Positions 46,306 to 54,530 of a stretch of 63,022 nt of DNA are shown here, one piece after another. Numbering within the stretch: position 1 is the first letter of the stretch; the number at the start of each line of letters is the position of its first letter. The DNA lies in NCBI RefSeq assembly GCF_000473045.1, contig NZ_AXAY01000024.1:62310-125331 (forward strand), written 5' to 3'. Position numbers and translations under genes: made by a program. The stretch comes from Bradyrhizobium sp. WSM3983 (GTDB lineage: Bacteria; Pseudomonadota; Alphaproteobacteria; Rhizobiales; Xanthobacteraceae). Under the pieces are notes generated by a model. The model made no database searches and had not been told where the DNA came from. It saw only the letters and a program-made list of their open reading frames with translations.

Positions 46306-47463
46306 GTGAATGACATGCAATGGACTCCCGTCGGCCCCTCCGAACCGGTCCCGCCGCCGCTGCCGCCCTCGCGGGTCGACTTCACCGGCAATCGCACTGA
46401 GTTCCGCAAGATGGTCACCAAGGGTGCCATGCTGGAGCTCGTCACCTTTGGCTTCTACCGGTTCTGGCTCGTCACCGACATCCGCCGACATTTGTGGTCC
46501 AACACCGCGATCGACGGCGATGCCGCCGAATATACCGGCCGCGGCAAAGAGCTCTTGATCGGCTTCCTGTTCGCGCTCGCGATCCTGGTGCCGATCTATC
46601 TCGCCTATTTCCTCGTCGGTATCGAGTTCGAGCGCTGGCAGGGCTTCGCCTCGACGCCGCTGTTCATCTCCTTCTACGCCTTCGGCCAGTTCGCGATCTT
46701 TCGCGCGCGGCGCTATCGTCTGACGCGCACCGTCTGGCGCGGCGTGCGCTTCTGGATGGACGGCTCCGGCTGGGTCTATTCGTTCCGCGCGATGCTGTGG
46801 GGCCTATTGGTGTTCCTGACGCTCGGCCTGGCGCTCCCCTGGCGCGAGGCATCGCTGGAGCGCTACAAGATGCAGCACACGCATTTCGGCGATCTGCAGG
46901 GCGATTTCGAAGGTAACGGCTGGGAGTTCTTCAAGCGCGGCTGGTGGCTGTGGCTGCTCAGCCCGATCGCGATCGTGATCTTCCCGCTCGCGCCGTTCTT
47001 CTATGCCGAGTTCAAGGCGCGCGAATGGCGCTGGTGGCTCAACGGCATCCGCATCGGCGGCGTCAGCCTGTCCTCGGAGCTGCCGCACAATGCATTCTAC
47101 GGCCTTTACTGGAAGACGATCGGCTGGTGGATGCTGCTCTCGACCCTGTTCGGCCTCTATATCGGTGGTGCAGCCATGCTCGTCGTCAAGGTGAGCGGCG
47201 TGCCCGCCGAGCAGGTGTTCGGGCCGGACCACGCCGCCAAGAGCATCCCGATGCTGGTGATGATGGTGATCGGCTATTTCGCGCTTGCGCTTGCCATCAA
47301 CATCGTCATGCGCGTCTATCTCCAGCGCGATCTCTGGGCCAAGGTGCTGGAGACCGTCGTGGTGCATGATATCGAAGCCGCAGCCGATGTCCGCGCCAGC
47401 GGCGAGCTCGCCAGTGCGCTCGGCGAAGGCTTTGCCGATGGTCTCGATGTCGCAGGATTCTAG
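46306..47463 (+). CDS. DUF898 (YjgN-like) membrane protein
   Basis: 385 residues from GTG 46306, 8 bases after GAGG; ATG 46315 is an alternative. Multi-pass membrane protein with about six hydrophobic segments. The paired sections FTGNRTEFRKMVTKGAMLELVTFGFYRFW and FEGNGWEFFKRGWWLWLLSP mark the two halves of DUF898. The next gene, an M48 peptidase, starts 3 bases after its stop. This pairing occurs in other proteobacteria. Function unknown. Confidence 0.9.
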   Translation: MNDMQWTPVGPSEPVPPPLPPSRVDFTGNRTEFRKMVTKGAMLELVTFGFYRFWLVTDIRRHLWSNTAIDGDAAEYTGRGKELLIGFLFALAILVPIYLAYFLVGIEFERWQGFASTPLFISFYAFGQFAIFRARRYRLTRTVWRGVRFWMDGSGWVYSFRAMLWGLLVFLTLGLALPWREASLERYKMQHTHFGDLQGDFEGNGWEFFKRGWWLWLLSPIAIVIFPLAPFFYAEFKAREWRWWLNGIRIGGVSLSSELPHNAFYGLYWKTIGWWMLLSTLFGLYIGGAAMLVVKVSGVPAEQVFGPDHAAKSIPMLVMMVIGYFALALAINIVMRVYLQRDLWAKVLETVVVHDIEAAADVRASGELASALGEGFADGLDVAGF

Positions 47464-47466
47464 ATC

Positions 47467-48597
47467 GTGAGTGATGTGACCGCCGAGCCCGGCGCCGAGA
47501 CGAAGCCCGGACAGCCCGCGATCTTCTTCGACGGACTATCGAGCCGCCGGCGGCAAGTCATGCTGACGCTCGGTGACGCGCTCGAGATCGCCGAGCAGAG
47601 CGCCGTGGAGGCCGGCTGGACCGTCACGCGCTGGGCCTATGACGAAATCCGTCGGGCCGACAGTCCGGCCGGCATCCTGCGCCTGACCGCGACGTCCGCG
47701 CCGTCGCTGGCGCGGCTCGAGATTCGCGATGCGGCTTTCGGAGCCGATCTCGCCGCACGATGTCAGCGGCTCGACGAGCACCAGACCACCGGCCGCGGTG
47801 TTGCAAAAATCGTCGGCTGGTCGGTTGCGGCCGCCGTCTCGATCGTCTGCGTCGTGATGTTCGGCGTGCCGCTTGCCGCGGATCGGCTGGCGCCGCTGGT
47901 GCCGAAACCGATCGAGCGGCGGATCGGCGACGCGTCCGAGGTCCAGGTGAAGGCCATCTTCGGCCGCGAGTCCTGCAGCGATCCGGCTGGCCAGGCGGCT
48001 TTTTCCAAGCTCGTCAACCGCCTGCGCGATGCTGCCGGGCTCGACGACGATGCGATGACGGCCGGCGTGCTGCCGAGCTCGGTGCCGAACGCGTTCGCGC
48101 TGCCGGGCGGCAAGGTCTTCGTGCTCAACGCCCTGCTCGACAAGGCCGAAAGTCCCGACGAAATCGCCGGCATCCTCGCCCACGAGCTCGGCCATCTCAA
48201 GCATCACGACAACATGCGCGGCCTGATCTACAACGGCGGCACCTCGTTCCTGATCGGCCTGCTGTTCGGCGACGTCACCGGCTCGTCTGCCGTGATCTTC
48301 GCCTCGCGCAGCGTGGTCGAAGCCTCCTATTCGCGCGAGGCCGAGACCAACGCGGATACGTTCGCGATCGAGATCATGCACGCGCTCGGCCGCTCGCCGA
48401 AGCCAGCGGCCGAGTTGATGTTCCGCATCACCGGCAAGGAGGGCGGATCAGGCTTTACGATCCTGGCGAGCCATCCGCTCACCGAGGACCGCCTCGCGCG
48501 CATGACAAAGGAAGACCGTCCCGCCAGCGGCCCGCCGCTACTCACGGACAAGGAGTGGCAGGCGCTGAAGGGCATTTGCGGCAGCGGGAAGATCTAG
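47467..48597 (+). CDS. M48-family zinc metallopeptidase
   Basis: 376 residues, GTG start. One membrane segment (about 116-140, GWSVAAAVSIVCVVMFGVPLA). The peptidase domain follows, with zinc motif HELGH in ILAHELGHLKHHDN (about 239-243) and the third ligand Glu in YSREAETNAD. Residues 1-110 are a cytoplasmic N-terminal region with no named domain. The topology puts the active site outside the membrane. Co-transcribed with the DUF898 gene; a role in protein turnover or envelope care is inferred. Confidence 0.93.
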   Translation: MSDVTAEPGAETKPGQPAIFFDGLSSRRRQVMLTLGDALEIAEQSAVEAGWTVTRWAYDEIRRADSPAGILRLTATSAPSLARLEIRDAAFGADLAARCQRLDEHQTTGRGVAKIVGWSVAAAVSIVCVVMFGVPLAADRLAPLVPKPIERRIGDASEVQVKAIFGRESCSDPAGQAAFSKLVNRLRDAAGLDDDAMTAGVLPSSVPNAFALPGGKVFVLNALLDKAESPDEIAGILAHELGHLKHHDNMRGLIYNGGTSFLIGLLFGDVTGSSAVIFASRSVVEASYSREAETNADTFAIEIMHALGRSPKPAAELMFRITGKEGGSGFTILASHPLTEDRLARMTKEDRPASGPPLLTDKEWQALKGICGSGKI

Positions 48598-48623
48598 GGC
48601 AAATTGCCATCAGGCGCTTTGGT

Positions 48624-49658
48624 TTAAAGATACTCCGTGAGGAACTCCGTCGTATCAAGCTGCTTCGGGATCGAGATCTTCACGGTTCTCTCCGGATTTT
48701 GCCTCACGACGTACATATCGATGAGCTTGGCCCCGGAGAGGGATCGTTCCACCGTCGCGCCGGTCTTCATGTTGATCGCCGTTGCTCCGCAGTCCCGGAA
48801 ATCCACCGTGCCATAGTCTGGAAGCGGCATAGGAGCGGGATCGGGTGGGATCGCCGGTCTCTCCATCACCCATTCTGCGGTCGCGCCTGAAACCGTGAAG
48901 GGCAGCCCCGCTCCGACCGGGGGCGGCGCGTTCTGGGAGAACTGCACGACGCGGCCGGTCGTAAGATTCGTGATGACGAACGACACCGCCGCGCGATCGA
49001 CGGCTACCTGCATGTAGCACATGACCAGATCACCGGCACGAATCACCGGTGCAGTGAGCTTGATCGGAAGCTGCTGGCCTCCGAGGTCTCTGACCCACCA
49101 TTGCCACCATGCGAAGAATGACCGCGTTGGGATACCCATGTTCGGCTCGATATTCTGTGCCGTGCCGAACTGCGGGAGAGTCGACATGTAGTACCGGCGC
49201 TGCCCGTCAAAGCCGATCCATGTGGAACTGAGATCCTTTTCGCCGGGCTTCGCACCCGGCGGCAGGTTCGGCGTAGGAACCTGAAACATTGCCCAAATCG
49301 ACGAAAATACCGTGCCGTCCCGGGGCGTGATGTAGGCGCCAGACCAATTGAGGCTGGTTTGCCGCCGCGGCGATTCCCAGAAAAATCCGCGACCCTGTGT
49401 TGCAACCAGGGGGAGTATTTCGAAGTCGAATGCCTCGAATGCGAGCGACTTGGCGAACATCCTTTGCCAGAACGCGTATTCGGTCGGATGAAGCATCGGA
49501 TCCGGCCGCACCGGGAAGCCGAATTTCTTCAAGTCTTCTTGTGACGCTGCCAACGGGTCGAACTCTCCCGGAGGTGGCGTGCTTGTGATCGAAGCCCCGA
49601 CGAGCTTCCTCAATGCGTCGACGTCAATGCGGGGGTGGGACGCTTTTTCGCGAGTCAT
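48624..49658 (-). CDS. Peptidase G1 (eqolisin)-like protein
   Basis: 344 residues from ATG 49658, which shares ATGA with the preceding stop; an ATG six bases earlier is possible. The central region shows glutamic-peptidase marks: NWSGAY (104-109), STWIGFDG (145-152), a candidate catalytic Gln163 (LPQFGT), the WWQWW aromatic patch and AEWVMERP with candidate catalytic Glu262. There is no signal peptide, unlike fungal eqolisins, which act at acid pH outside the cell. Third gene of a probable operon with a haloperoxidase-like gene and a cyclase. Activity is inferred. Confidence 0.72.
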   Translation of the reverse strand: MTREKASHPRIDVDALRKLVGASITSTPPPGEFDPLAASQEDLKKFGFPVRPDPMLHPTEYAFWQRMFAKSLAFEAFDFEILPLVATQGRGFFWESPRRQTSLNWSGAYITPRDGTVFSSIWAMFQVPTPNLPPGAKPGEKDLSSTWIGFDGQRRYYMSTLPQFGTAQNIEPNMGIPTRSFFAWWQWWVRDLGGQQLPIKLTAPVIRAGDLVMCYMQVAVDRAAVSFVITNLTTGRVVQFSQNAPPPVGAGLPFTVSGATAEWVMERPAIPPDPAPMPLPDYGTVDFRDCGATAINMKTGATVERSLSGAKLIDMYVVRQNPERTVKISIPKQLDTTEFLTEYL

Positions 49659-50545
49659 TGCCATTCCCCCGCAGCGGCGGCAATCGCCTGATCAAACAGC
49701 GGCACGGCGTGCGGTATAAGGATGACGGTATCCATCAAGTCTGCGAGCCTGGCGCCGCCCGCTGAATCCCCGGCGTAGTGCAAGCCGGCGATCTCGCGGT
49801 TTCGCGCGATCTCGTCCGCCAGAACCGTCAAGTCAGCGCTCCATACCATCTGGTCGGCCGCAGGCATCGCCGTCGCCGCAAATATCCTGAGCATGCAGTT
49901 CTTCATCAGATGCGCCTGCGTGGAGTGCCCGCTCGGCCAGGATGAGTGGCCGGGCACGGGGATGGGCGGCAGCAATGCGGGGCAGATCTGCGTTGGTCTG
50001 GGCAGGTCGTACTTGTCCTTGAAATACAATGCCGCAAACGATCCGATCAGGCTGGCGATGTTCAATACGCGCCAGGTTTGCGGATGCGATCCTGGCCGGA
50101 TCGTCAGGACGGCCAGAAAATCAGAGAAGAATTCGCTATCCTGCGAGAGAATAAGGCCCATCGCATCCGGCCGTTCGTCCCGAGCGGCGAGCACAAGGTC
50201 ATCGATTTGGCTGTTGAAGTTGGCGACAAGGGTGTTCCGAATGTTTGTGAACATGCCGTCAGCGTCGACGGTCGCCGCCCAGCCGGGGACCTCGGCCACC
50301 ATGTGATGCAAGACGCGCCATGCATACCAATTCGCCGACCATTGTCTGTCACCGAAGGACGCCGGCGGGTTTCGTCGCAGCGAGCCAAGGTCGCTCATTC
50401 CACCTGGGGCAAGCCTTGTGACGAATGGCAAGTCGACCCGGTCGGAAATGAACCAGCCAACGCCTCCGATATTGCCGGTATTGCCTGTGTTGCCCGTATT
50501 TCCCGTATTTCCGGTATTCCCTGTATTGCCTGTGTTACCTGTCAT
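49655..50545 (-). CDS. Vanadium haloperoxidase / PAP2-like enzyme with TGN repeat N-terminus
   Basis: 296 residues from ATG 50545. All three vanadate/phosphate-site motifs are present: K176-x6-R183-P184, P205-S206-G207-H208 and R250-x5-H256-x3-D260. This set is shared by vanadium-dependent haloperoxidases and PAP2 acid phosphatases. The helical body without membrane segments favours the soluble haloperoxidase group, but activity cannot be told apart by eye. Residues 2-25 are eight exact Thr-Gly-Asn units. The open frame runs further upstream, so an earlier start is possible. Overlaps the next gene by 4 bases. Confidence 0.82.
   Translation of the reverse strand: MTGNTGNTGNTGNTGNTGNTGNTGNIGGVGWFISDRVDLPFVTRLAPGGMSDLGSLRRNPPASFGDRQWSANWYAWRVLHHMVAEVPGWAATVDADGMFTNIRNTLVANFNSQIDDLVLAARDERPDAMGLILSQDSEFFSDFLAVLTIRPGSHPQTWRVLNIASLIGSFAALYFKDKYDLPRPTQICPALLPPIPVPGHSSWPSGHSTQAHLMKNCMLRIFAATAMPAADQMVWSADLTVLADEIARNREIAGLHYAGDSAGGARLADLMDTVILIPHAVPLFDQAIAAAAGEWQ
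50471..50542 (-). repeat. Eight-unit 9-base coding microsatellite (TGN)8
   Basis: Eight tandem 9-base units encode Thr-Gly-Asn. Third positions vary between units (ACA/ACC/ACG, GGT/GGC/GGG/GGA), so the repeat is old enough to have drifted silently while the protein repeat was kept. Confidence 0.9.
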
Positions 50546-50585
50546 GACGTCTGCCCTTTTTGAAAGTTGTCGCCAGCAGTCAGCA

Positions 50586-52355
50586 TCAGTCGGGAAGCCC
50601 CGCGGATCGGAGGTGCCCGAGCCAGGTTTCCAATGCAGCGCCGCGAAATGGGCAGCGTCTCGCATAGGATGATATGCGGAAATCCGGTTGAATATGCAGG
50701 TAGCGACGCGCTGCCTGCGCGGCCTCTTCACCACGGCCCAACGCGCTGAGCGTGACGATGAGAAGGCGCTGATTGAAGCGGATGAGCTCGTTGCGGCTCA
50801 CCGCACTGCGCACCCACTCCAATGCTTGTTCGTAGTCGCCATTGACGTAGTGAGCCTGCCCCAGTAGTCCCTCGTGCCAGAACGAGCGGGCGTCGAGCGG
50901 GGAGAGCCGCACGCCCTGCTCACCTTGGCGCACGGCCGCAGCGCCATCCCCCAGAAAGCCCGACGTTGCGCTTGCCATCGTCCAGGCCATGGCCGAACTC
51001 GGGCCGGCGGCAATCGCACGCTGCAGCACAATCTTTGCCTTTTGAAAATCGCCGAGCAAAAATGACTGGACGTGGCCATGCACCGCTAACGCGAATGCGT
51101 CGTCGCCGCCTCGTGCGATGGCCTCCGCCGCATATTTGGCGCCGGCGATGGCGTCGCCGTCCGGATCCGGCGATCCCATTTCTCCCATCCGGAACACGTA
51201 CCAGAGAGCGGCGTAGGAATAGGCCAGAGCGTAATTGGGGTCGTGCGATATCGCCTGCTCGAGCAGGCCCCGAGCCTTCGAAAACGAATCGTAGTCCATA
51301 CGGTACAAAAGGTCGAATGCCTGCAGCACGAGTTCGTAAGCGGTCAGATTCTGCGGATGCTTGCGCATTGCGCGCATCAATTCCCGCTCGCGCACCTGCG
51401 GCGCGATCTGTCTTACGACACTGATGGCAATCCGATCCTGAAGAGCAAACAGTTCGCTGGGATCGCCTTCGTGCAAATCCGAACGAATGACCTCTCCCGA
51501 TTCGGCGTCACTGAGTTCGGTCCCGATGCGGATAGCCGTCGCTGTTCGTTGCACCCCTCCATAGAGGACGTAACGAACGCCGAGCTGACGGCCGATTTCG
51601 CGCACGTCGATATTGCGGCCGCCAAAGCCAAGGCTGGCTCCTCTCGATACGACGAACAGCTCCTTGAGCCCGGCGAGGCCGCGGATGATGTCGTCGACAA
51701 TGCCGTCCGCGAAATAGCTCTCGTCGGGGTTGGAGAGATTCATTCGGAACGGCAGAACGGCAATCGAGGGGCGCGGCTCCTGGCCCGCAAGCGCTTCCCC
51801 GACAAGCTTTGCGGGCTGCGCGGGCGGGTGGAGTGCATAGACTCGGACCGGTCGACCCATATTGCGAAGATGCAGATCGCCAAGATCTATAACGTTGACG
51901 TCGAAATCCTTGCCGAGCTGCTCCGCAATTGCACCCGAAACGACGATGCCGCCCGCCTGCGCATAGGTTTGAAGACGTGCCGCAATGTTGACGCCGTCGC
52001 CATAGACGTCATCTTTCTCAACGATGATGTCGGCGGCATTCAACCCCATGCGAAAGCTGATGCGCTGGTCCGCGGGCATCGCCGCAGTATTCGCGGCTAC
52101 CGATTCCTGCAGTGAAAGAGCACAGCGCGTCGCATCTCGCGCGGTATCGAAGGTTGCCAGGAAACCATCGCCGGTATTCTTGACAATTGTCCCGTGTAGC
52201 GCAGCAACGCCGGGGTCGAGGATCTCCGAACGCAACTGCATGAGCCGCGTGTGAGTGTCGATCTCGTACGCTTCCATCAATCGGGTATACCCAACCACGT
52301 CGGCTGCGAGGACTGCCGCTAGGCGTCGATGAACTCCCGGCACTGATGGGGTCAT
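50586..52355 (-). CDS. Class III adenylate cyclase with TolB-like and TPR regions
   Basis: 589 residues from ATG 52355. N-terminal cyclase domain (about 10-185) with metal Asp19 (LAADVVGYTRLM), Lys59 and Asp63 (VKNTGDGFLATF), and N123/R127 in GDGVNIAARL, so catalysis looks intact. A TolB-like segment (about 198-320, RPSIAVLPFRMNLSNPDESYFADGIVDDI in part) and TPR-type helices (about 350-560) follow. This is the common rhizobial CHASE-less soluble cyclase type. It precedes the haloperoxidase gene by 40 bases on the same strand and may be its regulator or operon head. The ribosome-binding site is weak. Confidence 0.92.
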   Translation of the reverse strand: MTPSVPGVHRRLAAVLAADVVGYTRLMEAYEIDTHTRLMQLRSEILDPGVAALHGTIVKNTGDGFLATFDTARDATRCALSLQESVAANTAAMPADQRISFRMGLNAADIIVEKDDVYGDGVNIAARLQTYAQAGGIVVSGAIAEQLGKDFDVNVIDLGDLHLRNMGRPVRVYALHPPAQPAKLVGEALAGQEPRPSIAVLPFRMNLSNPDESYFADGIVDDIIRGLAGLKELFVVSRGASLGFGGRNIDVREIGRQLGVRYVLYGGVQRTATAIRIGTELSDAESGEVIRSDLHEGDPSELFALQDRIAISVVRQIAPQVRERELMRAMRKHPQNLTAYELVLQAFDLLYRMDYDSFSKARGLLEQAISHDPNYALAYSYAALWYVFRMGEMGSPDPDGDAIAGAKYAAEAIARGGDDAFALAVHGHVQSFLLGDFQKAKIVLQRAIAAGPSSAMAWTMASATSGFLGDGAAAVRQGEQGVRLSPLDARSFWHEGLLGQAHYVNGDYEQALEWVRSAVSRNELIRFNQRLLIVTLSALGRGEEAAQAARRYLHIQPDFRISSYARRCPFRGAALETWLGHLRSAGLPD

Positions 52356-52597
52356 ATGACTGATACTTCTATGTAACTCTACGAATGTAACTCTATGAAC
52401 GCGTCCGCAAAATATGGAACAATGGCTGCCGGCCTCAAGAAGGATACCTTCATCGCAGTCGCAAAGGAAGGGCGCCACAATCTGGGCGGATTGTGGCGAT
52501 CGAAAGTTCGCTTCGTCTGCACGATCAGGCAGGACACAGCTGCAAGTTGTCCGCCGCTAAAGACAGAGCGGATCGGTGTGGCGGTTTGCCGCGTCGG

Positions 52598-53227
52598 TTA
52601 TCGCGTACCGTAAGCGCGGTCGCCGGCGTCGCCGAGGCCCGGCAGGATAAAGCCGTTCTCGTCGAGGCCTTCATCCACCGCGGCGGTCCAGATATGCACG
52701 TCCGGATGCAAACCGCGCAGGCGCTCGAGGCCCTCCGGCGCGGCGATCAGGCAGGCGAGGCGAATGTCTTTGGCGCCGCGTTCTTTCAGGCGGTCGACGG
52801 CGGCCACGGCCGTGTTGGCGGTCGCGACGACAGGCGTCACCACGATCGCGAGGCGCTCGCTGAGATCGGATGGGGATTTGAAGAAATACTCGACCGCGGC
52901 AAAGCTTTGCGGCTCGCGGTAGAGGCCGATATGGGCGACGCGCGCGGTCGGCACCAGATCCATCATGCCGTCGACGAAGGTCGTGCCCGCGCGCAGCATA
53001 GGCACGAACACCAGCTTCTTGCCGGCGATCTTGGCCGAGTGCATCGTCGCCAGCGGCGTGTCGATCACGGTGTCAGTGAGCGGCAGGTCGCGCGTCACCT
53101 CGTAGCACAGCAGCATGCCGATCTCCTTGATCAGCTCGCGGAACGACTTTGTCGAGATCGATTTGTCCCGCACCAGCGTCAGCTTGTGCTGCACCAGCGG
53201 ATGATCGACGATCGTGACGCCTTCCAT
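52598..53227 (-). CDS. upp: Uracil phosphoribosyltransferase (URC-associated)
   Basis: 209 residues from ATG 53227, preceded by AGGAGC, the normal Upp length. Family marks: MLRAGTTFVDG (78-88) and the C-terminal DENGFILPGLGDAGDRAYGT. The usual PRPP loop DPMLATG is changed to TPVVATA (131-137), with Thr in place of Asp and Ala in place of Gly. It would make UMP from uracil and PRPP, or in the URC pathway an unusual variant of that step. Last gene of the URC cluster. Confidence 0.93.
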   Translation of the reverse strand: MEGVTIVDHPLVQHKLTLVRDKSISTKSFRELIKEIGMLLCYEVTRDLPLTDTVIDTPLATMHSAKIAGKKLVFVPMLRAGTTFVDGMMDLVPTARVAHIGLYREPQSFAAVEYFFKSPSDLSERLAIVVTPVVATANTAVAAVDRLKERGAKDIRLACLIAAPEGLERLRGLHPDVHIWTAAVDEGLDENGFILPGLGDAGDRAYGTR

Positions 53228-53284
53228 GATCGGATGCTCCTGAAATTCATCGATACGCAATGAACTACGCTGCGGATGAATGGA

Positions 53285-54523
53285 TTAGAAAACCGTGCCG
53301 TCGCTGATCACCTTGAGCGGCGGTGAACCGTCGGGACGGCGCGCAAACGCAATGGCCCGGCCCGCGGCCCAGGTGCCGCCTTCCAGGATACTGGCGAGCG
53401 GCAGCGACTGCGGCGTGCGACCGAGCCTGGCGCGAACAAGTTCGGCAACACGATCCAGCAGCGCGACAGTCAGCGCACGCCACTCCACCACCAGCAGAGA
53501 GTCGACCGCATGCGCGAGATCGACGTCCGCGGCATCGCGCAGGCGCAACACCTCGTGATCGACAAACAGGCCGCCATTGCGGTATTCGGCAAGCCCGGTC
53601 AGGCCGTCGATGTCGGTGACGTCAAAGCCGGCGCGCTGGAGCGGTCCAATCAGCGAATAGCTCAGCCATTGCGACAGCTTGTGCAGCGGCACGAGGCCGG
53701 CGGTCGCATCATCGGCCTTGATCGCCGGATGACGCCAGCAATCGCCGAGTGGGACGCCCGCTAGCTCGAGTCGGGACGGCCAGATCGGTCCGAGCTGGTT
53801 CAGCACCGCGGAGAGAATTGCGGGCGCGGGGATGGCGCCGTTCGTTGCCTGCGCGGCGATGTGATCGAACAGGCCACCCGGTCGCGGCATGTCGTGCATG
53901 CCGAACACATCGGGGCGCGCCGCGACCTGCTTGCCCAAGCGCCGCAGCAGATCGGTGCGTCCGTCGAGGCCGAGCAGCGGATTGGCGTCGCTTGCCTGGA
54001 AGGCTGAGTTGAGCGCGGCGAGCGGCAGCTTGGCGATCACGCCGGCATCCACCCTGAACAGTGCGTGCGCATCGGCGGAAAAGAGGCCGCCGACGAACAT
54101 ATCGAGGCTCGCGAGCGCAAGCCCCTCGGAGCGGCCGATGCCTTGTCCGCTTACAGCGTCGCGATAGCGCCACGTCGCGCCCGCGCCGGCATCGAGCAGC
54201 ACGCTGACGATGGCGAGGTCGAACTCCGCGCGCGCCCGCGCCGCCCGATTAGGCCACGGTGCTGCGTCAGCCAATTGCGCCCAGCGGTCGACGCCGCCGA
54301 ACACAAAATGCCGCCACCGCGCATGGAAAGGAATGTCGAGCGTCGGATAGGCTTTTCGCGTAACGGCCAGCACCGCGTCCGCAACGCCATCCATGCGATC
54401 GAGATCGATGGTGAAATGCGTGAGCCCGTCGTGCAGGCCAATGTCGAGCATTTGCCCGGCGCGCGCGCGGACCGCCTTGGCGGTGAGCAGCGCGCGTGCC
54501 TCTTGTTCCAAAACGTCCGCCAT
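53285..54523 (-). CDS. URC4/urg3-family protein (DUF1688)
   Basis: 412 residues from ATG 54523. The long family-specific domain covers nearly the whole chain (FTIDLDRMDGVADAVLAVTR, HARWRHFVFGG, HKLSQWLSYSLIGPLQRAG, TGLAEYRNGGLF). URC4 is required for uracil catabolism in yeast Lachancea kluyveri, but its reaction is not established. Here it lies between a GTP-cyclohydrolase-II-like gene (8 bases upstream) and upp, exactly the URC gene set, which strongly supports the call. Confidence 0.92.
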   Translation of the reverse strand: MADVLEQEARALLTAKAVRARAGQMLDIGLHDGLTHFTIDLDRMDGVADAVLAVTRKAYPTLDIPFHARWRHFVFGGVDRWAQLADAAPWPNRAARARAEFDLAIVSVLLDAGAGATWRYRDAVSGQGIGRSEGLALASLDMFVGGLFSADAHALFRVDAGVIAKLPLAALNSAFQASDANPLLGLDGRTDLLRRLGKQVAARPDVFGMHDMPRPGGLFDHIAAQATNGAIPAPAILSAVLNQLGPIWPSRLELAGVPLGDCWRHPAIKADDATAGLVPLHKLSQWLSYSLIGPLQRAGFDVTDIDGLTGLAEYRNGGLFVDHEVLRLRDAADVDLAHAVDSLLVVEWRALTVALLDRVAELVRARLGRTPQSLPLASILEGGTWAAGRAIAFARRPDGSPPLKVISDGTVF

Positions 54524-54530
54524 CAATCGA

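Noticed and set aside
50471..50542. Possible CRISPR-like array
   Set aside because: Units are 9 bases without spacers and encode Thr-Gly-Asn; it is a coding microsatellite.
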